DNA of 42,387 nucleotides from an uncultured Mucispirillum sp. (GTDB taxonomy: Bacteria > Chrysiogenota > Deferribacteres > Deferribacterales > Mucispirillaceae), in NCBI GenBank assembly GCA_910586745.1, contig CAJUJZ010000004.1, positions 1-42,387 of the forward strand, read 5' to 3'. The stretch's first letter is position 1; the number at the start of each line of letters is the position of its first letter. The position numbers and the translations under genes are program-made. Below the pieces are notes generated by a model. It was not told where the DNA came from and ran no database searches. It saw only the letters and a list, made by a program, of their open reading frames with translations. Shown here in pieces: positions 7,585-16,190 of the stretch.

Positions 7585-9663
7585 TTAATTTCTAGATTTT
7601 ATAATTTCTTCTGCAATATTTGCAGGTACTTCTTCATAGTGGTCAAACTGCATAGTGTAAGTTGCACGACCTTGTGTGATAGAACGCAATTCAGTAGAGT
7701 ATCCAAACATTTGTTTTAATGGAACCATTGCATTAATAACTTGTGCATTACCTTGAACATTCATACCTTCTATTCTACCGCGTCTTGAGCTTAAATCGCC
7801 CATAACATCACCCATGTATTCATCAGGTGTAACAACTTCAACTTTCATAATTGGCTCTAAAAGCACTGGAGAAGCTTGTTTCATACCATCTTTAAATGCC
7901 ATAGATGCAGCAATTTTGAATGCCATCTCGTTAGAGTCAACTTCGTGGAAAGAGCCGTCAAATACAGTAACTTTAAAGTCAACAACAGGGTATCCTGCAA
8001 CAATACCATTTTCCATAGCTTCGGTAACACCTTTTTCAATAGCTGGAATATACTCTTTTGGTATTGCACCACCAACGATTTTGTTTTCAAATTCAAAACC
8101 AGAACCTGGTTCAAGCGGAGTCATTTCTAACCAGCAGTGACCATAGTTACCTTTACCACCAGACTGTTTAATGTATTTACCTTCAGTTTTAACTGCTTTA
8201 CGGAAAGTTTCACGATAAGCAACTTGTGGGTTACCAATGTTAGCTTCCACTTTAAATTCTCTTTTTAAACGGTCAACAATAATTTCAAGGTGGAGTTCGC
8301 CCATACCTGAAATAACTGTCTGGCCAGTTTCTTCATCAACTCTTACTCTAAAAGATGGGTCTTCAGAAGCAAGTTTTCCTAATGCAACAGAAAGTTTATC
8401 TTGGTCTGCTTTTGTTTTTGGTTCAATAGCAATAGATATAACTGGCTCTGGAAATTCCATAGCTTCTAATATGATTGGGCTTTTTTCATCACAAAGAGTG
8501 TCCCCTGTTGTAGTGAATTTAAGACCAACTGTTGCACAAATATCACCAGCACGGATTTCTTTAATTTCTTCCCTTTTATTAGAGTGCATTTTTAAAAGAC
8601 GACCTATGCGTTCTTTTTTATCTTTAGTAGAGTTAAGAACATAGTTACCAGCTTCAAACACACCAGAATAAACACGGAAATATGCAAGCTGCCCCATGTA
8701 TGGGTCAGTCATAATTTTAAATGCTAATGCAGAAAATGGAATATCGTCACTAGCTTCACGAGTTTCTTCCTGATTAGTTTCTGGGTTAATACCAGTAATA
8801 GCAGGAATATCAAGTGGTGATGGGAGATATTCAACTACTGCATCCAGAAGTTTTTGGATGCCTTTATATTTAAAAGCTGTTCCGCATAATACAGGGTTAA
8901 ACTGCAATGCACAAGTACCTTTACGAAGTGCAGATTTAATTTCTTCATTAGTAATTTCTCCGCCTTCAAGGTATCTTTCCATAAGTTCTTCATCAGCTTC
9001 AACAGCTGTTTCTATCATTTTAGCACGATATTCTGCAGCTTTGTCTTTAAGGTCAGCAGGAATTTCTACTTCCTTATATTTCATGCCAAAGTCGCCTTCA
9101 ACATCCCAAATGTAACCTTTCATTTCTATTAAGTCTACAACACCTTGGAATTTATCTTCAGCACCTATTGGTATTTGGATTGCAACAGGTGTAGCACCAA
9201 GTCTGTCATTCATCATTTCAAGAACACGATAGAAGTCAGCACCAGTTCTGTCCATTTTATTTACGAATGCAACTCTTGGAACTTTATATTTATCAGCTTG
9301 TCTCCAAACTGTTTCAGACTGTGGCTGAACACCAGCAACAGCACAGAATACACCAACTGCACCATCTAATACTTTAAGAGAGCGTTCAACTTCAATAGTA
9401 AAGTCAACATGTCCTGGAGTATCAATAATATTAACAACATAGTCTTTCCAGAAGCATTGTGTAGTAGCAGAAGTAATTGTTATACCTCTTTCTCTTTCCT
9501 GCTCCATCCAGTCCATAGTAGCCGCACCGTCATGAACTTCACCGATTTTATAGTTAACACCAGTGTAGTAAAGAATGCGTTCAGTTGTAGTAGTTTTACC
9601 AGCATCAATGTGAGCCATGATACCGATATTTCGTTGTAAATCTAAAGATTTTGCTCTTGCCAC
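7585..9663 (-). CDS. fusA: Translation elongation factor G
   Basis: A 692-residue EF-G, the GTPase that drives ribosome translocation and, with RRF, recycling. Motifs include AHIDAGKTTTTERIL (P-loop), RERGITITSATT, DTPGHVDF and NKMDRTGADF, with the domain IV-V region (GYPVVDFKVT, RRGRIEGM) at the C-terminal end. Length is normal and no break is visible. The gene sits between rpsG and tuf in the standard str order. Confidence 0.98.
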   Translation of the reverse strand: MARAKSLDLQRNIGIMAHIDAGKTTTTERILYYTGVNYKIGEVHDGAATMDWMEQERERGITITSATTQCFWKDYVVNIIDTPGHVDFTIEVERSLKVLDGAVGVFCAVAGVQPQSETVWRQADKYKVPRVAFVNKMDRTGADFYRVLEMMNDRLGATPVAIQIPIGAEDKFQGVVDLIEMKGYIWDVEGDFGMKYKEVEIPADLKDKAAEYRAKMIETAVEADEELMERYLEGGEITNEEIKSALRKGTCALQFNPVLCGTAFKYKGIQKLLDAVVEYLPSPLDIPAITGINPETNQEETREASDDIPFSALAFKIMTDPYMGQLAYFRVYSGVFEAGNYVLNSTKDKKERIGRLLKMHSNKREEIKEIRAGDICATVGLKFTTTGDTLCDEKSPIILEAMEFPEPVISIAIEPKTKADQDKLSVALGKLASEDPSFRVRVDEETGQTVISGMGELHLEIIVDRLKREFKVEANIGNPQVAYRETFRKAVKTEGKYIKQSGGKGNYGHCWLEMTPLEPGSGFEFENKIVGGAIPKEYIPAIEKGVTEAMENGIVAGYPVVDFKVTVFDGSFHEVDSNEMAFKIAASMAFKDGMKQASPVLLEPIMKVEVVTPDEYMGDVMGDLSSRRGRIEGMNVQGNAQVINAMVPLKQMFGYSTELRSITQGRATYTMQFDHYEEVPANIAEEIIKSRN

Positions 9664-9678
9664 AACAAACTCCTGTTA

Positions 9679-10149
9679 TTACCATCTAAAATGTGCGAAA
9701 GCTCTGTTTGCTTCAGCCATTTTGTGTGTATCTTCGCGTTTTTTAATAGATACGCCTTTGTTAGATGCTGCATCCATTAATTCGCCAGCAAGACGCTCAA
9801 CCATAGTTCTTTCTTTTCTGGAGCGTGATGCTGTAATAATCCATTTAATAGAAAGTGCCTGCCTTCTTGCTGCTCTAACTTCTGTTGGCACTTGATATGT
9901 AGCACCACCAACTCTGCGAGATTTAACTTCAAGAACAGGTTTAACATTTTCAATAGCTTTTTTGAAAACTTCTATACCTTCTTCGCTGCCTCTTTCCTTA
10001 ATTAAGTCTAATGTTTTATAAAAAATCCCTTCAGCAACTGATTTTTTACCAGAATACATTAAACTGTTAATAAATTTTGTAACAAGTGTATCCTTATATA
10101 TTGGATCAGGTAACACTTCGCGTTTTTTAGTTCCTCTTCTGCGTGCCAT
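9679..10149 (-). CDS. rpsG: 30S ribosomal protein S7
   Basis: A 156-residue S7, a primary 16S rRNA binder of the 30S head. It begins MARRRGTKKREVLPDPIYKD and contains the conserved YQVPTEVRAARRQALSIKWI and MAEANRAFAHFRW segments. It lies 13 bases after rpsL and 15 bases before fusA, so it is co-transcribed with both. Confidence 0.98.
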   Translation of the reverse strand: MARRRGTKKREVLPDPIYKDTLVTKFINSLMYSGKKSVAEGIFYKTLDLIKERGSEEGIEVFKKAIENVKPVLEVKSRRVGGATYQVPTEVRAARRQALSIKWIITASRSRKERTMVERLAGELMDAASNKGVSIKKREDTHKMAEANRAFAHFRW

Positions 10150-10162
10150 TTATATTCCTCTC

Positions 10163-10534
10163 TTATTTAGGCCTTTTAGCACCGTATTTAGAACGGCTTT
10201 TTTTCCTGTTTGCAACACCAGCAGTATCTAATGCACCACGAATAACTTTGTAACGAACACCTGGTAAGTCTTTTACCCTTCCGCCACGAACAAGAACAAC
10301 TGAGTGCTCTTGAAGGTTGTGACCGATACCTGGGATATAAGCAGTTACCTCAATACCATTTGTTAAACGAACCCTTGCAACTTTTCTTAAAGCTGAGTTA
10401 GGTTTTTTAGGTGTTGTGGTATATACACGAACACACACTCCACGCCTTTGTGGGTTTGCTTGTAATGCCGGAGATTTAGTCTTTTTAATCATTTCCATAC
10501 GACCAAATCTAACTAACTGATTAAGAGTCGGCAA
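10163..10534 (-). CDS. rpsL: 30S ribosomal protein S12
   Basis: A 123-residue S12, the decoding-centre protein where streptomycin-resistance mutations fall. It has KKPNSALRKVARVRL and the loop GRVKDLPGVRYKVIRG, with the wild-type Lys in each loop. The start codon is TTG (10534): GGAGG lies 8 bases upstream and PTLNQLVRFGR follows directly, as in other S12 proteins. It is the first gene of the str operon; rpoC, often found upstream, is not here. Confidence 0.97.
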   Translation of the reverse strand: MPTLNQLVRFGRMEMIKKTKSPALQANPQRRGVCVRVYTTTPKKPNSALRKVARVRLTNGIEVTAYIPGIGHNLQEHSVVLVRGGRVKDLPGVRYKVIRGALDTAGVANRKKSRSKYGAKRPK

Positions 10535-10646
10535 AGAACACCTCCAATAAAATTATGACATAATGCCATGAATGTATTTATTTATTAAAATTTTTCTGCC
10601 TCTATTAAAAAGCAATTTTAATTTTTTATTAATAACTTAGCTTGTC

Positions 10647-10697
10647 GGAAACTCCCCTTTAATGACATAGGCATGACAGACCTGACGGTTTGTTTCC
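10647..10697 (-). promoter_or_regulatory. Possible structured leader of rpsL
   Basis: The predicted leader contains GGAAAC (complement of 10692-10697) and GTTTCC (complement of 10647-10652), which could close a ~50-base structure with inner repeats. The region is less AT-rich than its surroundings. An autoregulatory r-protein site is one possibility; no known leader family is recognised. Confidence 0.3.
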
Positions 10698-10714
10698 ATC
10701 TCAATGGCACAAAT

Positions 10715-10741
10715 CTTATAACATCTAAAATAAAAAAGCAA
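10715..10741 (-). promoter_or_regulatory. Probable promoter of the str operon
   Basis: On the minus strand an extended -10 (TGTTATAAG, core 10715-10720) has TTGCTT (10736-10741) 15 bases upstream. It would give a leader of about 170 bases before rpsL. Confidence 0.5.
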
Positions 10742-11019
10742 GTATTTTTTTCTGTTTTACACACATTTTTCTTAAATCACAATTTATATGTTAAACCAAA
10801 TATAAAAGAATTAATCTTACTGTAATTATGTTCAATATATAATAAATTATCAGCTTATACCCATTTTTTAAACTATAATTAAAAACGATGATTTATAATA
10901 AAATTAGTAATTATTATTTTATTGAATAATATCTATTTGTAGTGTATTTTAAACTATACTATCCATCGCAAATCTCAAAAATCAAGTTTTCGTTATTTCA
11001 TTTCTTATGCTCCAATTTC

Positions 11020-11157
11020 TTAAACATTTGCTGTTTTTTCTTCGCTGCTGATATTTTCAAGTTGTAACGCACTGTTTCTGCTGAAATATAGCCCCTTATC
11101 AAATAAATTTGATAAATAATCATATTCATCTCCATAATGCCTGTCATGGATACACAT
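11020..11157 (-). CDS. Possible 45-residue small protein
   Basis: An ATG at 11157 lies 7 bases after GAGG and opens a 45-codon charged frame, MCIHDRHYGDEYDYLSNKFD..., ending at a TAA at 11020. A second overlapping frame (from about 11216) codes 72 residues with a lysine-rich end (AAKKKQQMFKKLEHKK) but lacks a ribosome site at its start. I recognise neither. Either this is a small gene or both frames are remnants of something larger. Confidence 0.3.
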   Translation of the reverse strand: MCIHDRHYGDEYDYLSNLFDKGLYFSRNSALQLENISSEEKTANV

Positions 11158-11408
11158 ATCATCACCTCGTATAAGTTATAATAATGAATATTTAATCTAC
11201 CGAACTTATGCGACAATAGGTTTCACTTTGAAATAATATTTTAAGATTAGTTATATTAAACTTTAACTCACCCGATATTTTATGATAAGCTCATTGTAAA
11301 ATATAATGCATACTTATACTAAATCTCTTCCTAATTCTGCCAAGCGGGCGAGATAACTAGATTGTAAATATTACATGTATTTACCACATTTTAATTTATT
11401 ACAGACAT

Positions 11409-11500
11409 TAGAAATTTGTATATTTCAGATCATTCGCCTTACAGATTCTTCATTGTTTGTTGACACAAACATTCAGAATGACATGGCTCAGAATAGACAA
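11409..11500 (-). repeat. Dispersed GTCATTCTGA...GAAGAATCTG repeat, long copy
   Basis: Bases 11409-11430 are identical to 28488-28509 (22 bases), and 11486-11500 are identical to 28521-28535 (15 bases). The 92-base copy here carries an extra inner module with GTCATTCTGA and GAAGAATCTG on the minus strand. It lies downstream of the SulP gene. Confidence 0.75.
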
Positions 11501-11646
11501 ATGAAATTTAAATTAGTAAAATATTTTATATATATTATTAATAGTTATTTTCTTTGCTTATAAAATATTACCCGTTATTTTAAAATGCTAAATTTTATAT
11601 AATACCTGCTATTGAATAAATAACCTTATAAAGCCTGCCCAGCTTT

Positions 11647-13326
11647 TTATTCTAATTCTTTTAAGATTTCTTTTGTTCTAATAAGAGCTTTGTCAATATG
11701 GTTTGTAATATTTTCCTCCCCTATCATTTCTATAAAGTGCATTTTTTTAAGTGTTGCATAAGGTGCTGGATTTACACCAGATAAAACAAGCTGAGTGCCT
11801 GCTTTTTTACAAGTATTATAAAAATTTTCCAGAGCATGTTCGCCTGTTGCATCTATTGCAGGGACATTTCTCATACGAAGAATAAATACTTTTGGAGTTT
11901 TGCCTATATGCTCCAGCGTATTAATAAGCATATCAGCAACACCGAAGAAGAAAGGTCCGTTAATTTCATATACTTCTACACCTTCTGGTATTTCTTTATT
12001 TGATGTTGCATCTGGGTCTGCAATATCCTGAGCAGTTTTTTCTGATGCATCAAAATTTATTTTACCCATACTTGTAACATCGCTCATGCGTTTCATAAAG
12101 AGAAGTGCAGCAAGCACAACACCAACCTGCACTGCAGCAGTTAAGTCTATTACAATAGTTAATATAAATGTTGTAAGCAGCACAACCACATCGCTTTTTG
12201 GAGAACTTAAAAGGTTTGCCATATTTTTTATACCCATCATATCAACAGAAACTACTAAAAGAACACCAGCAAGAGCAGCCATTGGTATTATTTCTATTAA
12301 AAATGAAAAGAAAAGTATAAATAAGCATAAAAATACCGCATGTATCATACCAGAAAGTGGTGATACACCGCCTGCTCTAACATTCGTTGCTGTTCTTGCT
12401 ATTGCTCCAGTTGCTGGAATACAGCCAAAAAAGCCGCTTAAAATATTTGCAACACCCTGACCTACAAGCTCTGTATTTGATTTATGATGTGAGCCTGTCA
12501 TACCATCTGCCACAACTGCAGAAAGCAGAGATTCTATACCTGCAAGCAGTGCAATTGTTATGGCTGCAGGAAATAATGCTCTTATTTTTTCAATGGTTAC
12601 TTCCGGAACTTCAAATGCTGGAAATACAGCATTAATTGTGCCAAATCTGTCCCCTATTGTTTCAGCATTAAGCCCTAAGAAAAAACATACTGCTGTTGAT
12701 ATTACAATAGCCACAACATGTGATGGTATATTTGTAGACATTTTTCTTATAATCAATATGATTACAACTGTGCCTATACCTATTGCAGCAGATGATATAT
12801 TAATTGTAGAAAGGTTTGAAAATATACTTATCCATTTATCTATAAATTCTGGTGTCGTTTCACTATATGTAAGCCCTAAAAAGTCTTTTATCTGAGATGA
12901 AAAAATAACAACCCCAATACCTGCTGTAAAGCCTGTTGTAACAGGATATGGTATAAATTTAATAAATGAACCCACTCGTGCTATGCCTAAAAATATTAAT
13001 ATAATACCTGCCATAATAGTGGCAATCAGTAAACCATCATAGCCATGCTGAGCTATTATACCATATATAATAATAACGAATGCACCAGTAGGACCGCCTA
13101 TCTGATAATGGCTTCCCCCTAAAAATGAAATAAAAAAACCTGCAATTACTGCAGTAAATATACCCTGAGCTGGCGTTGCACCGCTGGCAATCGCAAAAGC
13201 CAGTGCCAAAGGAACTGCCACAATACCAACTGTTATACCTGCAAACAAGTCTTTCTTAAATAAAGCTAAAGAATAATTTTTAATTACTTCAAAAAATACT
13301 GGAGTAAACCTTTCCTTAGATGCCAT
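11647..13326 (-). CDS. SulP/SLC26-family anion transporter with STAS domain
   Basis: A 559-residue inner-membrane protein. The first ~420 residues are hydrophobic with the SulP signature region near the N terminus (DLFAGITVGIVAVPLALAFA; GPTGAFVIIIYGI). The final ~120 residues form a cytoplasmic STAS domain (VEVYEINGPFFFGVADML; LRMRNVPAIDATGEHALENF). Family members carry sulfate, bicarbonate or dicarboxylates, often Na+- or H+-coupled. The sequence does not settle the substrate and no sulfur or carbon-fixation genes are nearby. It appears monocistronic: upstream is a divergent small ORF, downstream 1.1 kb with no gene. The ATG follows GAGGCATATT. Confidence 0.92.
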   Translation of the reverse strand: MASKERFTPVFFEVIKNYSLALFKKDLFAGITVGIVAVPLALAFAIASGATPAQGIFTAVIAGFFISFLGGSHYQIGGPTGAFVIIIYGIIAQHGYDGLLIATIMAGIILIFLGIARVGSFIKFIPYPVTTGFTAGIGVVIFSSQIKDFLGLTYSETTPEFIDKWISIFSNLSTINISSAAIGIGTVVIILIIRKMSTNIPSHVVAIVISTAVCFFLGLNAETIGDRFGTINAVFPAFEVPEVTIEKIRALFPAAITIALLAGIESLLSAVVADGMTGSHHKSNTELVGQGVANILSGFFGCIPATGAIARTATNVRAGGVSPLSGMIHAVFLCLFILFFSFLIEIIPMAALAGVLLVVSVDMMGIKNMANLLSSPKSDVVVLLTTFILTIVIDLTAAVQVGVVLAALLFMKRMSDVTSMGKINFDASEKTAQDIADPDATSNKEIPEGVEVYEINGPFFFGVADMLINTLEHIGKTPKVFILRMRNVPAIDATGEHALENFYNTCKKAGTQLVLSGVNPAPYATLKKMHFIEMIGEENITNHIDKALIRTKEILKELE

Positions 13327-13443
13327 AATATGCCTCTTTCCCCTGTGTTTTATTGTTTTTATATTAGAAAATTCATATAATACTTATATAATAAAATATC
13401 AATAGAAATTTATAAAAATATTCTAAATATATTATTTTATCAT

Positions 13444-13470
13444 TGATATTAATTTTTTTAATGTTATAAT
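13444..13470 (+). promoter_or_regulatory. Promoter giving a nearly leaderless transcript
   Basis: TTGATA (13444-13449) and an extended -10, TGTTATAAT (core 13465-13470), with a 15-base spacer. Only 7 bases separate the -10 box from the ATG at 13478, so transcription should start at or next to the start codon. Confidence 0.55.
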
Positions 13471-13477
13471 CTGACCT

Positions 13478-13672
13478 ATGAGTCATACAGGGTGTAACCA
13501 CGGCTGCATATATAAAAAAGAAATTAAAGTAGAGCAGATGAAAGAACTTTATATTTTCAGATGTGCAGCTCAGAAAAAATACATGACAAAAGATGAAATA
13601 AAAACAAGATGCAGCCTTTTTCAAGGTCTGCTTAAAATAAAGGAACATTCTATTGACGAATTTCTCAGCTAA
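13478..13672 (+). CDS. Small cysteine-containing protein, unknown function
   Basis: A 64-residue frame beginning MSHTGCNHGCIYKKEIKVEQ. Its four cysteines (6, 10, 29 and 45) could bind a metal, but the spacing fits no zinc-ribbon I know. There is no signal peptide or membrane segment. A strong promoter ends 7 bases before its ATG and there is no ribosome site, so it would be read from a leaderless mRNA. It lies 40 bases before the hemolysin-III gene and probably heads that transcript. A 91-codon frame on the opposite strand has no promoter or ribosome site and looks spurious. Function not recognised. Confidence 0.55.
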   Translation: MSHTGCNHGCIYKKEIKVEQMKELYIFRCAAQKKYMTKDEIKTRCSLFQGLLKIKEHSIDEFLS

Positions 13673-13712
13673 ATGTAATTTATTATTTTATATCAATATT
13701 TAAGGAGAGTAA

Positions 13713-14363
13713 ATGACTTCAAGTATTTTGCCAAAATATACTAAAAACGAAGAAATAATGAATGCAGTAACCCATGGTATTGGAGCAGGGCTTAGCATTG
13801 CAGGGCTTGTTGTATTAGTAGTATTTGCATCAATGCAAAGTGATGCATGGAAAATTACAGCATCAGCTATATATGGTGCTTCAATGATAATATTATATAC
13901 TGCTTCAACATTATACCACAGCTTATCAAAAACAAAAGCAGCATCAAAACTAAATATGTTTGACCATATTTCTATATACTACCTTATAGCAGGCTCTTAT
14001 ACTCCATTTATGCTTGTAAATTTAAGGGGTGGCTGGGGCTGGTCTATTTTTGGTGTTGTATGGGCTTGTGCTATTACTGGCACTGTTTTAAAAATAATAT
14101 ATGGCAATAAATTAAGAAAAGTATCTACTTTTATTTATCTTATTATGGGCTGGATGATTATTATTGCTATATACCCTTTTATAAAAAATGTAGAAACAGG
14201 CGGCATTATCCTTGTAGTGCTGGGCGGGCTTTCATACACTGTCGGTGTCATATTTTATAAATGGAAATCACTGCCATTTAACCATGCTATATGGCATCTT
14301 TTTGTGCTTGCAGGTACAGTTTTACAGTTTTTTGCAGTGCTTTTTTATGTGGTTCTCATTTAA
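13713..14363 (+). CDS. Hemolysin III / PAQR-family membrane protein
   Basis: A 216-residue protein with seven predicted membrane segments. Family hallmarks are the early NEEIMNAVTHGIGAGLSIAG, the SxLYHS motif (TASTLYHSLS), the FDHISIYYLIAGSYTPFML block, and a late histidine pair region (NHAIWHLFVLAG). In PAQR proteins these His/Asp/Ser residues form a metal-dependent hydrolase site in the membrane. The hemolytic role is from one founding member and is not a safe inference here. AAGGAGAG precedes the ATG. The radical SAM gene follows after 33 bases. Confidence 0.9.
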   Translation: MTSSILPKYTKNEEIMNAVTHGIGAGLSIAGLVVLVVFASMQSDAWKITASAIYGASMIILYTASTLYHSLSKTKAASKLNMFDHISIYYLIAGSYTPFMLVNLRGGWGWSIFGVVWACAITGTVLKIIYGNKLRKVSTFIYLIMGWMIIIAIYPFIKNVETGGIILVVLGGLSYTVGVIFYKWKSLPFNHAIWHLFVLAGTVLQFFAVLFYVVLI

Positions 14364-14396
14364 AATTTTCTATATTATCATATTTAGGAAGCTAAA

Positions 14397-15746
14397 ATGA
14401 TTGTTAAGCTGATTCAACCTAAAATGTGTAAAAGGCCAATGGATACTGGACTTAAAACTCAAATGTCACCATCTCTTGGTCTTTTAACTATTGCTAATAT
14501 GCTGCAGGATAAGCATACCATAATATATGAAAATGAAAATACAGCACCTATTGACTACGATGAAAAAGTAGATATTGTAGGGATAAGCATTACAGTAGAT
14601 GTTTTTCCGCGAGCAAAAGATATTGCAAAAAAATTTCAGGCAAAAAATATTCCTGTTGTAGCAGGCGGTATACATATTACTGCAAATCCAGAAGAGACCG
14701 CTAAATATTTTGATGCAGTATCTATCGGTATTGCAGAAACTACATGGTATAATATCATTAATGATTTTGAAAAAGGCTGCTTAAAAAAAATATATAAACA
14801 TAATACTCAACATATTACTCCATCACAAATTATATCCCCTGCTTATAACCTGATAAAAGACAAAAACTATCTTTACTGCAATATTATATCTACAAGCAGA
14901 GGCTGCCCTTATAAATGTGATTTCTGCTACAATAGCTGCGATGCCTATAAAAAGTTTTATATTAATAGAAATATAGAAGATGTTATAAATGATATAAAAA
15001 CAGTTAATAAAAAACATATTATGTTTATAGATGATAACTTTATAGGCAATCCAAAATGGACTATGGAGTTTGTTAAAGAATTAAAACATTTAAATGTAAA
15101 ATGGAATGCTGCTGTATCTCTTAATATTGCTGATATGCCGGAACTGCTTGATGAAATGAAAGCAGGCGGGTGCCAGAGCCTTTTTATTGGTTTTGAAAGT
15201 ATAAATGAAAGCTCCATATCTAATGTTAATAAAATGCAGAATAATTTAGAAAAATACAATTTTGCTGTTAATGAAATCCATAAGCGTGGCATTATGATTA
15301 ATGCAAGTTTTGTATTTGGTCTTGACGGTGATGATAAACGAGTATTTGAAAACACTTTAAAATGGATAGTTGATAATAAAATAGAAACAGTTACATCCCA
15401 TATATTAACTCCATATCCAGGCACACATCTTTATAAAGAATTTCTTGAAGCAGGCAGAATAATTGATTTTGATTACTCTAAATATAACACTGCAAATGTA
15501 GTATTTAAACCAAAAAATATGACTGACTGTGAGCTGTATCAGGGTTATCTTAAAATATATAAAGATATTTACTCATTTAAAAATATTATAAAAAGAACAC
15601 CAAAAGCCAAAAAACAATGGATACCTTATTATCTTTTTAATATATTTTATAGAAAATACGGCAAGTTTACTGACATAATATGCAGAATAATCGGTTATAA
15701 AAGAGTTGGCAAGATAGCAGCATTCCTGTCTTATCACACTAGATGA
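14397..15746 (+). CDS. B12-binding-domain radical SAM protein
   Basis: A 449-residue cytoplasmic enzyme. Residues ~1-140 look like a cobalamin-binding Rossmann domain (VDIVGISITVDVFPRA; IPVVAGGIHITANPEETAKY). Residues ~160-350 form a radical SAM core with C170-PYK-C174-DF-C177, the [4Fe-4S] ligands, followed by HIMFIDDNFIGNPKW and GCQSLFIGFESI. The class includes methylases and ring-forming enzymes such as BchE and the HpnJ/HpnP group. The C-terminal ~90 residues are basic. No substrate-giving neighbour is present: it follows a hemolysin-III gene. The ATG has AGGAAGCTAAA upstream. Precise reaction unknown. Confidence 0.87.
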   Translation: MIVKLIQPKMCKRPMDTGLKTQMSPSLGLLTIANMLQDKHTIIYENENTAPIDYDEKVDIVGISITVDVFPRAKDIAKKFQAKNIPVVAGGIHITANPEETAKYFDAVSIGIAETTWYNIINDFEKGCLKKIYKHNTQHITPSQIISPAYNLIKDKNYLYCNIISTSRGCPYKCDFCYNSCDAYKKFYINRNIEDVINDIKTVNKKHIMFIDDNFIGNPKWTMEFVKELKHLNVKWNAAVSLNIADMPELLDEMKAGGCQSLFIGFESINESSISNVNKMQNNLEKYNFAVNEIHKRGIMINASFVFGLDGDDKRVFENTLKWIVDNKIETVTSHILTPYPGTHLYKEFLEAGRIIDFDYSKYNTANVVFKPKNMTDCELYQGYLKIYKDIYSFKNIIKRTPKAKKQWIPYYLFNIFYRKYGKFTDIICRIIGYKRVGKIAAFLSYHTR

Positions 15747-15824
15747 AATAAAATATTTTATCTAAAAGTTAAATAAATTATACATCACTTTTGCTTTTGT
15801 TTATACCTCATGTAAAAAAATAAT

Positions 15825-16142
15825 TTACCCATTGTTATATTTTGCATTAAAAGAATCATCACTTGATATTAAAAGCACAATAAAATGAATAAATGCTATA
15901 ACTGACGGAATAAATGTCCAGCAAAAAAGTATGGAAAGCACTCCATACATAGTCTTACCTAAATAAAACCACTGTATACCAAAACCACCTAACAAAAATG
16001 CCAATATGGCAGCAACAAATCTGTTTCTTCCAGAACCTGCTGTCTGTAATTGTTTTAATTGAACTCCACAGTTAGGGCAAACAACTGCATTAGCAGAAAC
16101 CTCCCTGCCACATTCCGAACAATATTTAATATTATTACTCAT
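15825..16142 (-). CDS. TM2-domain protein with N-terminal zinc ribbon
   Basis: A 105-residue protein. Residues 8-28 hold two CxxC pairs (CSEC and CPNC), a zinc-ribbon. From residue ~38 a TM2 domain follows: two hydrophobic helices joined by the polar GIQWFYLGKTMYG turn (AILAFLLGGFGIQWFYLG). Such proteins are small inner-membrane proteins of unknown role. The gene is convergent with the radical SAM gene and lies 48 bases beyond the racemase start, so it seems to be transcribed alone. Confidence 0.85.
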   Translation of the reverse strand: MSNNIKYCSECGREVSANAVVCPNCGVQLKQLQTAGSGRNRFVAAILAFLLGGFGIQWFYLGKTMYGVLSILFCWTFIPSVIAFIHFIVLLISSDDSFNAKYNNG

Positions 16143-16190
16143 TATGAAATATACCTCTAAAATATTATACTGAAATATAATACAATAAAT

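Larger units (their letters stand above)
10742..11646. other. Long, largely non-coding region
   Basis: Apart from the possible small ORF at 11020-11157 and the dispersed repeat at 11409-11500, I see only AT-rich DNA here. No tRNA, rRNA or terminator-like structure stands out. Confidence 0.5.

Noticed and set aside
7814..8140. Antisense ORFs over fusA and tuf
   Set aside because: They are long because codon bias in highly expressed genes removes stops on the other strand; no start signals.
12086..12460. Plus-strand ORF opposite the SulP gene
   Set aside because: Shadow of a real coding frame; composition mirrors the membrane protein.
13373..13648. 91-codon minus-strand ORF opposite the small Cys protein
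   Set aside because: No ribosome site or promoter, and the plus-strand frame has a strong promoter.
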